Assembly (NCBI GenBank): GCA_016193385.1
Contig: JACPSF010000036.1
Coordinates: 1 to 14,216, forward strand
Source: Deltaproteobacteria bacterium
GTDB taxonomy: Bacteria > Desulfobacterota_B > Binatia > UBA9968
Direction: 5' to 3'
DNA: 14,216 nucleotides
Shown in pieces: positions 8,151-14,150 of the stretch (its first letter is position 1; the number at the start of each line of letters is the position of its first letter). Position numbers and translations under genes: made by a program. Under the pieces are notes generated by a model. That model was not told the DNA's origin. It made no database searches and saw only the letters and a program-made list of their open reading frames with translations.

Positions 8151-8178
8151 TTGACGCAACCGCGCCCTATCGGATACG
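8151..8178 (+). promoter_or_regulatory. Weak sigma-70-like promoter candidate for the acetyltransferase gene
   Basis: TTGACG (8151-8156, five of six consensus bases) is followed after 16 nt by GATACG (8173-8178), which matches only three of six -10 bases. It lies about 85 nt before the GNAT start codon. The -35 is good and the -10 is poor, so this is tentative. Confidence 0.25.
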
Positions 8179-8262
8179 CTCCCGTCAATGCGACCTATGC
8201 TCCTTAAACTAAACCCCTATCATCGTGATTTTTTCACCTTTCGGTTCTAAAGGAGGAACGCT

Positions 8263-8700
8263 ATGGGACCGGTAACAACTCGCGTGATGAGTGCAAAGGA
8301 TGTGGGCGGGATTGCGGACATCGACAATCGAGTGCTGGGTAAGCGGCGGCGCGATTACTGGGAAATGAAAGTCGAATCTGCAGTGGCGCGCTCGCCGCTC
8401 CCGCCCCTGGTCGCGGAGGTGGACGGACGCGTCGTCGGCTTTATCATGGGCGACGCAAGCGGCTGGGAGTACGGCGTGCCGGAGACAGTCGGGTGGATTG
8501 ATACGATCGGCGTCCACCCGGAATACCAGCATCACGGCGTTGCCCGCGCGCTGATGGACGAGTTGATCGCGCACATGAAGAAGGTCGGCGTGACGAAAAT
8601 CTACACGCTGGTCAACTGGCGCGACTGGGATATGCTCCGCTTTTTCGACAAGTTGGGATTCACGCGGGGCGATATGATTAACCTGGAAATGAAGGTGTGA
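8263..8700 (+). CDS. GNAT-family N-acetyltransferase (RimI-like)
   Basis: This 145-aa single-domain acetyltransferase transfers the acetyl group of acetyl-CoA to an amine, of a protein N-terminus or small molecule. The GNAT core is clear: beta strand PPLVAEVDGRVVGFIMGDAS, then WIDTIGVHPEYQHHGVARAL with the acetyl-CoA pyrophosphate loop Q89-H-H-G92-V-A94, and a final ALDK-like region MLRFFDKLGFTRGD. The start is well set by AGGAGG (8251-8256), 6 nt before the ATG. Length is normal for RimI-like proteins and the gene appears intact. Its last codons plus 3' flank are duplicated about 1.17 kb downstream. It is transcribed away from the catabolic cluster, so it is probably functionally unrelated. 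The substrate is unknown. Confidence 0.88.
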   Translation: MGPVTTRVMSAKDVGGIADIDNRVLGKRRRDYWEMKVESAVARSPLPPLVAEVDGRVVGFIMGDASGWEYGVPETVGWIDTIGVHPEYQHHGVARALMDELIAHMKKVGVTKIYTLVNWRDWDMLRFFDKLGFTRGDMINLEMKV

Positions 8701-8777
8701 AGGCAGCGTAAAGGGGTCTAGACTTCTACAACTCAACAATCTGAAAGAAAGTCGAGAAATAGAAGTCAGAACCCCGC
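8646..8777 (+). repeat. Direct repeat copy 1: GNAT 3' end plus flank
   Basis: About 132 bp covering the last codons of the acetyltransferase gene and about 77 bp of its 3' flank recur at 9815-9944 with roughly a dozen differences and one small gap. Identical blocks include ATTCACGCGGGGCGATATGA and AAATAGAAGTCAGAACCCCG. The two copies bracket the toxin-antitoxin-like pair. Confidence 0.9.
8713..8775. repeat. Imperfect inverted repeat after the GNAT gene (terminator-like or MITE/REP-like)
   Basis: GGGGTCTAGACTTCTA (8713-8728) is complementary at 13 of 16 positions to TAGAAGTCAGAACCCC (8760-8775), with a 31-nt loop. No T-tract follows, so an intrinsic terminator is unlikely. The GGGGTC...CCCC ends recall small elements mobilised by Y1/RAYT-type transposases. 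The left arm is degraded in the second copy at 9815-9944. Confidence 0.55.
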
Positions 8778-8804
8778 GGCTTTCCGTATCTTGTTAAATG
8801 GGAA

Positions 8805-8890
8805 ACCTCTACCATAAGATTATTTCACGTAACGACTCTCTTCCTCTTTGTCAAGAATGGATGGCCATTTGGTAAGCGATGGCTAATGCC
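8805..8890 (+). repeat. Diverged repeat copy A, upstream of the toxin-antitoxin-like pair
   Basis: The sequence from ACCTCTACCATAAG through TTGTCAAGAAT to GGCTAATG aligns by eye at roughly 70% with 9624-9726 (ACTTCTACCACAAG, TTGTCCAGAAT, CGCTAATT), with small gaps. It carries no gene and may hold the promoter of the following pair. Confidence 0.45.
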
Positions 8891-8940
8891 TCCAGGGGTG
8901 TGGTAAAAAGACCCGCAGGTATAAAGATGGGAGAATGGGT

Positions 8941-9228
8941 ATGCCCCGAAGAGGCATCCGGGAGATCAGGGAGAGGATACGGACAAAGAACTACGAGTTG
9001 ACCGGCCATGCGGAAGAAGAGCGGGAAGATGACGATTTGGCAATCGCAGATCTGGAAAAGGCCATGCTTGCCGGGAGGGTGGAAAAGACCCTGACGGGCG
9101 ACCCGCGGGGAAACCGCTATGTGGTGCGGGGAAAAACGCCAGATGGTAGGGATGTTGGGGTCGTCTGCCGGTTTCTGGTTTCAGGGAAGCTGCGGATTAT
9201 CACTGTTTATCTTCTAACGGAGGACTAA
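8941..9228 (+). CDS. DUF4258-like protein, putative toxin of a type II TA-like pair
   Basis: This 95-aa small basic protein has the layout of DUF4258 proteins: a conserved His near the start in ELTGHAEEERED (H23), a helical stretch AIADLEKAMLAGRVEKT, then RYVVRGKTPDGRDVGVVCRF and LRIITVYLLTED, the beta sheet typical of this RelE-like fold. DUF4258 genes commonly sit directly before a YgiT-type zinc-finger gene, as here, and the pair is usually described as toxin and antitoxin. I chose the ATG at 8941 because GGGAG (8929-8933) is 7 nt upstream; the ATG at 8935 would leave only 1 nt. The stop is 1 nt before the next ATG, so the genes are coupled. Whether it is an RNase is not shown by the sequence. 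Confidence 0.75.
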   Translation: MPRRGIREIRERIRTKNYELTGHAEEEREDDDLAIADLEKAMLAGRVEKTLTGDPRGNRYVVRGKTPDGRDVGVVCRFLVSGKLRIITVYLLTED

Positions 9229-9229
9229 T

Positions 9230-9475
9230 ATGAAATACGAGAGCTGTGAGTACTGCGATGGGAAGGTGCACGCAAAAAAAGTAACCGTCCAGTACCGCCA
9301 CAAGGGCAGGCTCGTTATCATTGAGAATGTCCCTGCCGGGGTGTGCCGGCGCTGTGGGGAGAGATATTATGATGCGACGACATTGGAAAAGATGGAGGCC
9401 GTCGTCCGCTTGAAAAAAGCCCCGAAGAGAAAGGTCCTGGTACCCATCCGGGATTTTGCCGAAGCAGCGGCTTAA
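9230..9475 (+). CDS. YgiT-type zinc-finger protein, putative antitoxin (MqsA N-domain-like)
   Basis: This 81-aa protein has two CxxC knuckles, C6-x-x-C9 and C39-x-x-C42-G, in the arrangement of YgiT-type zinc fingers (the zinc-binding half of MqsA). The end VLVPIRDFA is also characteristic of short YgiT-type proteins. Full MqsA is about 130 aa and carries a C-terminal helix-turn-helix; this protein ends before it, so it probably binds the partner but may not repress transcription. GGAGG (9219-9223) lies 6 nt before the ATG, inside the end of the upstream gene, so translation is coupled. Together with the DUF4258-like gene it forms a compact accessory module flanked by repeats. Confidence 0.8.
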   Translation: MKYESCEYCDGKVHAKKVTVQYRHKGRLVIIENVPAGVCRRCGERYYDATTLEKMEAVVRLKKAPKRKVLVPIRDFAEAAA

Positions 9476-9496
9476 CGCTCTCCCGCGTCACACGAG

Positions 9497-9535
9497 CCAC
9501 CCTTCGACTTTGCTTGGGTGGTGCAGCTTGTCGAA
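9497..9535. repeat. REP-like palindromic element with interleaved inverted repeats
   Basis: CCACCC (9497-9502) pairs with GGGTGG (9516-9521), and TTCGAC (9503-9508) pairs with GTCGAA (9530-9535); the arms interleave. The CCCTTCGAC...GGG...CTTGTCGAACC pattern resembles a widespread intergenic palindrome of environmental bacteria. It lies 22 bp after the antitoxin-like stop and has no T-tract. Confidence 0.5.
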
Positions 9536-9623
9536 CCACGGACACGAGTAACGATAGCTGCCCGCCTTGCATCCGGGACCTTTTTGATCGGCCTGAAATC
9601 AAAGTCTTGCAGCCCTCTGGGAT

Positions 9624-9726
9624 ACTTCTACCACAAGGTGATCTTCATCTAAGTGCTCCCCTGTTTCTTGTCCAGAATACTGGGTGCCGACCCAAATGAT
9701 GGCCGTTGACGCTTAGCCGCTAATTG
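9624..9726 (+). repeat. Diverged repeat copy B
   Basis: This is the counterpart of 8805-8890, sharing a CTACCAyAAG start, TTGTCmAGAAT, GATGGCC and GCTAAT blocks with gaps. Its position relative to the GNAT-tail repeat is reversed in order compared with copy A, so a single simple tandem duplication does not explain it. Confidence 0.4.
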
Positions 9727-9814
9727 GAATAGAAATGACCATGAATGGTAAAGGGCAGAGGCTACTTTTTGCGAGCTCTACAGCCCATGGAAAACCAGCC
9801 TGTCCCTTTTCTCA

Positions 9815-9944
9815 CGACAAGTTGAGATTCACGCGGGGCGATATGATTAACCTGGAATTGAAGGTCTGAAGGCAGCCTAAAGACGTCTAGATTTCTACGA
9901 TTTAAATCTGAAAGAAAGTCGAGAAATAGAAGTCAGAACCCCGC
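9815..9944 (+). pseudogene. Direct repeat copy 2: remnant of a GNAT 3' end plus flank
   Basis: The first 55 bp read as the last 17 codons of the acetyltransferase (DKLRFTRGDMINLELKV, stop TGA at 9867-9869) with two substitutions. The rest matches the 3' flank at 8701-8777. No upstream part of the gene is present, so this is a fragment. Its right end lies about 96 bp before the start of the PLD operon, near the boundary of that accessory block. Confidence 0.8.
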
Positions 9945-10040
9945 CCTTTGGGACAGGAACAGCCGGGAAGAATATTAAGGGATGAGCCAAAAGCGGACCC
10001 CTCACCTGAGAATCGCAAAGGTAGCGGAAGAGGGAGCCGG

Positions 10041-11843
10041 ATGCCCAAAGGGTCTCAGAAGACGCCCATACTCCTTCGCTGGAGCCAGCACGTTCCGGCC
10101 ACTGATGTCCAAGACCCGCTGGGCCTTGGGCTTCGAGGATCGGCTCGTCTCGCCAGCAGCCTGCTCTACTGCGTCACGTCCATCACGCCAAGAGCGAGAT
10201 ACTTCTCCTTCATCCCTTGGTGCGTCTACGACTTCCAACAGCGTGAAAAGGGCACGCCCTTTGCCTTGGGGTTGCGAGAGGCAATCGTTCTTCGAGAGCA
10301 AGCTCTGACCTTGGCTTGTGTCGCTCATCACGAGGGCGAGCCTTGCCGAGGAGGGGCCTTGGTCGGTTCGAGAGATGCAAAGGAATGGTACAATAAAGGA
10401 GATAAACAGGCCAACTTCCGAAAGCTAAAGAAGTTCGCCAAGATACCGGCCCTATCAGCCTGTCTCAACTCCATTGTGAATCTCGGGTTCTTCGTCACCG
10501 AACAGGACTTGCCGGACACCGACGAGCAGACTGAAGGCCGGGAGGTTACGTTCGAGGACATCCAGCTTTCGGAACTCGGTCTTGATCTTGCGAAGCGTTA
10601 CAACTCTGCGGTCGATACCCTTTCGGCAACCAGACAGCTTGCTTCCAAAGACCGCTTATGTTCCATCAGTGGATTGTCTGAGTTTGGTAGGCATGGCGGG
10701 CTTTGCGAGCTAACAAATGGGACATCCAACGACCGTGACCTATTGCGGGACATCTTCTTCGCCGAGCCGGAGTTCCTGGCGTTCGTGGAAAAGTCAGGGC
10801 ATAAGAAGGAGTCGCACGTCGTCCGAAGGAAGTCTCTCCTGCTGATTCTCGAAACCTGCCAACAACTGAGTGCTGGGGATTGGATTCTAAATGAGCTGGG
10901 TTTTGCCGGGGCGGTCTACTTCGGCGAGATCGCAAACGACAAGGATCGCCTGAACGTCCGACTTCCCGCCAAACTGACTGACATTGCCACACGCTGGCGA
11001 ATGTTCTACTTCCACCATTACATGGCGGTTGCCCTCGAAGGTCTTTTCTCCTGGCTCGTCTCCCAACTCCGTAACTGTGGTCTTGCTGGAGCAACGCTGG
11101 AATCGCTTGTCACTCGGCTCGACGAGGCGGCTGTTCGGAAGAACCTCTCAGAAGCCCTGCGAATTGATGTGAAAGGCTCGTTCGGAACATCGAGTCCGTC
11201 GAGCCTATTCACTGCTTTGGGCTTGAAAGGCGACCTGAGTGCGGATGTTAGCATGGCACTCGACGACGCCGTGCGAAGCATGAATCCGTTTGCCGAAGAC
11301 ACGCTGGAGAATCTGCTTCGGAGCAAGGAACATCTGTATTCCTCCACTGGTTTGGCGCTTCCGCTGATCCTGTTGGCGACAACCCTTGCCCGTTACACGC
11401 ATTGGGAGACAACGAAGTACGGCAATTGGCTTGCTGGTGTGGCGGACCCCCAATACGGGCATGATCCGTATCTCGACCTTGTGCCTCCAATCCTCATGAC
11501 GGGTCTTTCACGTCGTTTCGGCAAGTGGTGGAACTGCACCTGGAAGGAGTTGGCCGGATTCGTCCTGTCACGGTACGTCGTGCAGCAGCATCAGTCTATG
11601 TCCTACGAGAAAAGCTGGGCTGGCGACCGGTGTCTTCTTCAAGTGGATGGGCATAAAGTGTTCTCTACAGGCGGATTTGACAAGATCGGCATGGGCAACC
11701 CTCGTCTGAGCAGTGCGACCCAGATCCTGATAGACATCGGGCTTCTTGATGATGACGAGAAAGGTGTCATTCGCCTGACGACCGAGGGCAAGCACTTCCT
11801 GAAGCGGGAATTGGCAAAGGAAATCGTGAATGAAGTTTCTTGA
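10041..11843 (+). CDS. Uncharacterised 600-aa protein paired with a PLD nuclease, DUF6361-like N-terminal motif (candidate defence)
   Basis: I do not recognise this gene with certainty. Residues 25-61 read DPLGLGLRGSARLASSLLY followed by a T-x-RARYFSFIPW motif. This resembles, from memory, the start of DUF6361-type proteins found beside PLD and helicase genes in defence islands. The middle is helix-rich with no catalytic motif I can name. Residues 553-595 (NPRLSSATQILIDIGLLDDD and GVIRLTTEGKHFLKRE) look like a winged-helix end. There is no signal peptide or clear membrane segment, so it is probably cytosolic. The ATG at 10041 follows AGGGAG by 4 nt; a TTG at 9948 would add 31 low-complexity residues reaching to the repeat. 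Its 3' end overlaps the PLD gene by 14 nt, so the two products are probably made together and may form a complex. Confidence 0.7.
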   Translation: MPKGSQKTPILLRWSQHVPATDVQDPLGLGLRGSARLASSLLYCVTSITPRARYFSFIPWCVYDFQQREKGTPFALGLREAIVLREQALTLACVAHHEGEPCRGGALVGSRDAKEWYNKGDKQANFRKLKKFAKIPALSACLNSIVNLGFFVTEQDLPDTDEQTEGREVTFEDIQLSELGLDLAKRYNSAVDTLSATRQLASKDRLCSISGLSEFGRHGGLCELTNGTSNDRDLLRDIFFAEPEFLAFVEKSGHKKESHVVRRKSLLLILETCQQLSAGDWILNELGFAGAVYFGEIANDKDRLNVRLPAKLTDIATRWRMFYFHHYMAVALEGLFSWLVSQLRNCGLAGATLESLVTRLDEAAVRKNLSEALRIDVKGSFGTSSPSSLFTALGLKGDLSADVSMALDDAVRSMNPFAEDTLENLLRSKEHLYSSTGLALPLILLATTLARYTHWETTKYGNWLAGVADPQYGHDPYLDLVPPILMTGLSRRFGKWWNCTWKELAGFVLSRYVVQQHQSMSYEKSWAGDRCLLQVDGHKVFSTGGFDKIGMGNPRLSSATQILIDIGLLDDDEKGVIRLTTEGKHFLKRELAKEIVNEVS

Positions 11844-14004
11844 CTTCACCAGTCTCTTTGACGGGGGTCCTGCTAGTCTTGCGATCCTGTCAACCTTTCA
11901 ACTGGACGCGGATTTCTTTGAGCGGCGTTTGCTCCGTTGTCCTGCTCTTGTTAAGGCGCGACGTATTCTGGTGTTCATGGACGCTGGGCAATGGTTCAAG
12001 CTACTTCGCCAGGACATACCGGCTCGTTTTCTCAACCGGCGATACTTGGTCGTGCCCGTGAGACTCACCCATGGCGTGTTCCATCCAAAGCTGAACCTTT
12101 TGCTCACCGAACATGGCGGACAGGTCCAGTGCGGGAGCAACAACCTGACACGATCAGGATGTTCAAGCAATCTTGAACTGCTGAACGCTTTTACTATTGA
12201 CCTCGCAGAAGAGACCGACGAGGCCATCAGACTCGCTCAGGAATCATTGGCGTTCTTTAAGCGTGCGTGTGATGACGCTGATAAAGAGACAGGCCGAATT
12301 GCTCGTGAGTGGCTTGAAGAATCATCAGAAGCCGCGCCCTGGTTAACCGCCTCGCTGCCACCGAGAAACAACCGTAAGGTCCGACTTATCCATACTTACC
12401 AGGGTAGTCTTTGGGACCTTATCGCTAACCTTGTTGACAAATCCCCTCCGGAGAAGCTGATTGTCATTTCACCCTTTCACGACCTCGATGGTGGGATGGT
12501 CCGACGAGTCCGCCAAAGATGGCCAAAATGCCGCATAGAGATAGTCGTCCAACAAAAGACCACCAACCTTCCTGTTTCACCCCTGAAGAAGCTCCAGGGT
12601 AAGGTGAGTTTGTCCGAGCTTCGCAATTCGTCCCGCCGTCTGCACGCGAAGCTTCTGGCTTGGGAGTCGGCGAAGGGCACGGGTTGTCTTGTTGGAAGTG
12701 CGAATTTTACCACTGCTGCATTTGATGCTCGAAACGTCGAGACATGCCTTCTCGTCACCAGGGCCGAGGACATTGTGCATGCATTGTTTGACAAGGATTT
12801 GGGAACCCGACCCATCGATTTCGATAATTTCGAACCAGGCACTGAGCAGGAGCCCGAGGCAGCTGACCTAGAATTGATGAGTATTTGTCTGACTTCTGCA
12901 ATCCTAACCGTCAACCGTGAACTTCGTGTCACCTACCGGCACCGGCTGCACTTCAAACCGAAGAGCATGCGCCTAGCAATTCGGACTCCGGGCGAAAAAC
13001 ATCCCCGTGCCCTTCTCAACGTCCCGAATCGAGAAAATGGATCGGCCACAGTTATTCCTCCAGAGACCGCATTGACCAATGCACATGGGACAATTCTTGC
13101 TTCCCTGATCGCGGAGGGAGACGACCAGCGGGAGGAAAGTCCTCCAGTCTGGGTGGTGCAAGAGGCACGCTTGACCTATGAGCCAAGCGGCGAAAGTTCC
13201 TCATCAGTCAAGTCGAAAGTCGAGGATACAGGAGAGGGACTAACGGAGTTCCTGGAGGAGCTAGGCAGACGCGACGGAATTGCTGCTGTCATAGAGTACC
13301 TTCGCCACTTAAACATTCGCTTCAACGACGGCGATGGCGGCTTGTCAGGCAAGCAGAAGTTCAGACTTCGCGTCTATGATCCATTCCGTCCTGATTTGGC
13401 TCCTGACTGGCTCCTTAACGCCAAGACCAACAAGGCGAACTTGGCTGAGGCGATTTACGACTTCGTCGACCGACACGAGAAACAGCGACTTTGCAGACAT
13501 GTCAAGCGGGGAAATATCAATGGAATGGAGAACTTTCTCGACATCTTCACCGCACTGGTCCGTTTGTTGTATGTCTATCAGGTACGTGGTGTTGTGAATC
13601 GACACCAGCTGATTGGGCGAATCTGCGACTATCTCGAAATAGCTACGAGTGGAAGCGATCCGAACGAGGACAGGGACGGATATCTGTGCAGTCTTTTTGA
13701 GAATCTGGGAGGTGAATCGCGGTACTTGCAAGAAGTCATCAACGAGTTGAATTTCTTGGGTCACCTCCAGGCAGCTCTCGTGATCGTGCAGAAGGTCAGG
13801 TTCGTCCCAGGTGAAAAAGCTCCCTGGGGAGCGCCGCAACGACCGAGCGATTGTCTCCCGCAACTGAAAGAACAGATCAAGGACACTATTACTGAGTTGG
13901 TCCTCGAAGAACCTTCACGGCGGGAGGTCATGAAGGCCCTGGAAGACTACAATATGTTCACCGCGGCGGAACTCGCCGAGTTCGGAAAAGAGATAATCCT
14001 ATGA
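11830..14004 (+). CDS. Phospholipase D-like nuclease-family protein with two HxK..GSxN halves (candidate defence effector)
   Basis: This 724-aa protein has a PLD-type domain over roughly residues 1-330. The first active-site half is H85-P-K87 with G102-S-N-N-L-T; the second is H272-A-K274 with G289-S-A-N-F-T. Both halves are intact, so a two-lobed active site cleaving phosphodiester bonds is expected. Residues about 205-247 (EKLIVISPFHDLDGGMVRRV, IEIVVQQKT) are the beta strands before the second half. Residues 340-724 are an extra region with no motif I recognise, mostly helical from about 470 on. PLD proteins of this layout occur in helicase-linked defence systems (DISARM DrmC is one PLD example), but this length and tail differ from DrmC as I know it. 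No lipase signal peptide is present, favouring a nucleic-acid substrate. Its ATG lies inside the upstream gene (14-nt overlap) with AAGGA about 7-8 nt before it. Confidence 0.82.
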   Translation: MKFLDFTSLFDGGPASLAILSTFQLDADFFERRLLRCPALVKARRILVFMDAGQWFKLLRQDIPARFLNRRYLVVPVRLTHGVFHPKLNLLLTEHGGQVQCGSNNLTRSGCSSNLELLNAFTIDLAEETDEAIRLAQESLAFFKRACDDADKETGRIAREWLEESSEAAPWLTASLPPRNNRKVRLIHTYQGSLWDLIANLVDKSPPEKLIVISPFHDLDGGMVRRVRQRWPKCRIEIVVQQKTTNLPVSPLKKLQGKVSLSELRNSSRRLHAKLLAWESAKGTGCLVGSANFTTAAFDARNVETCLLVTRAEDIVHALFDKDLGTRPIDFDNFEPGTEQEPEAADLELMSICLTSAILTVNRELRVTYRHRLHFKPKSMRLAIRTPGEKHPRALLNVPNRENGSATVIPPETALTNAHGTILASLIAEGDDQREESPPVWVVQEARLTYEPSGESSSSVKSKVEDTGEGLTEFLEELGRRDGIAAVIEYLRHLNIRFNDGDGGLSGKQKFRLRVYDPFRPDLAPDWLLNAKTNKANLAEAIYDFVDRHEKQRLCRHVKRGNINGMENFLDIFTALVRLLYVYQVRGVVNRHQLIGRICDYLEIATSGSDPNEDRDGYLCSLFENLGGESRYLQEVINELNFLGHLQAALVIVQKVRFVPGEKAPWGAPQRPSDCLPQLKEQIKDTITELVLEEPSRREVMKALEDYNMFTAAELAEFGKEIIL

Positions 14005-14132
14005 AAAGGGGGCATTCTCGTTTTTTGACGGGTGAGGAGGATGGCACCAACCTGGGCTTCTCCTCTTACAATGCGGGAAAAGTTGCTGGCTGGAGGAGAA
14101 CCAAAATCACGGGCTCTTCCAAGCAGAATTGA
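14001..14132 (+). CDS. Short overlapping ORF, possible stump of a third operon gene
   Basis: A 43-codon frame begins at an ATG that overlaps the PLD stop (ATGA), the arrangement expected for a coupled third gene. The product (MKRGHSRFLTGEEDGTNLGF...) matches nothing I recognise. It ends at TGA within AATTGATCTGACCCC (14127-14141), which looks like the end of a small repeat element. A longer gene may have been cut there by insertion or recombination; equally, it could be a chance frame. Confidence 0.35.
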   Translation: MKRGHSRFLTGEEDGTNLGFSSYNAGKVAGWRRTKITGSSKQN

Positions 14133-14141
14133 TCTGACCCC
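14127..14141. repeat. Possible repeat-element end (AATTGATCTGACCCC)
   Basis: The CTGACCCC end resembles termini of RAYT/Y1-transposase-associated elements and is similar in style to the CAGAACCCC arms at 8768-8775 and in copy 2 of the direct repeat. No partner arm is visible inside the window, so this is a weak call. Confidence 0.25.
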
Positions 14142-14150
14142 TTCGCGACC

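Larger units (their letters stand above)
7933..8262. other. Divergent intergenic region between the catabolic cluster and the GNAT gene
   Basis: These 330 bp hold no convincing gene on either strand. They must carry the promoters for both the leftward cluster and the rightward acetyltransferase. Visible structure is a 15-bp palindrome at 8076-8090, a TTGACG hexamer at 8151-8156, and a strong AGGAGG before the acetyltransferase start. No clear promoter was found on the minus strand. Confidence 0.6.
9476..10040. other. Repeat-rich intergenic region before the PLD operon
   Basis: These 565 bp have no convincing gene. They contain a REP-like palindromic element (9497-9535), the diverged repeat copy B (9624-9726) and the second copy of the GNAT 3' end (9815-9944). 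The last roughly 95 bp lead into the downstream operon. No strong promoter was recognised. Confidence 0.6.

Noticed and set aside
8760..8790. Intrinsic terminator after the GNAT gene
   Set aside because: The inverted repeat has a long loop and is followed by GCGGCTTTCC, not a T-tract.
9318..9602. Minus-strand ORF of 94 aa over the zinc-finger gene and flank
   Set aside because: It lies antisense to a clear YgiT-type gene and its sequence is arginine/serine-rich without recognisable features.
9514..9699. Plus-strand ORF of 61 aa in the intergenic region
   Set aside because: It crosses the REP-like element and the diverged repeat, has no ribosome site and no recognisable product.
9948..10040. 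31-residue N-terminal extension of the 600-aa protein from a TTG
   Set aside because: Low-complexity residues with no domain character and no clear Shine-Dalgarno; the ATG at 10041 has one and sits just before the recognisable domain.
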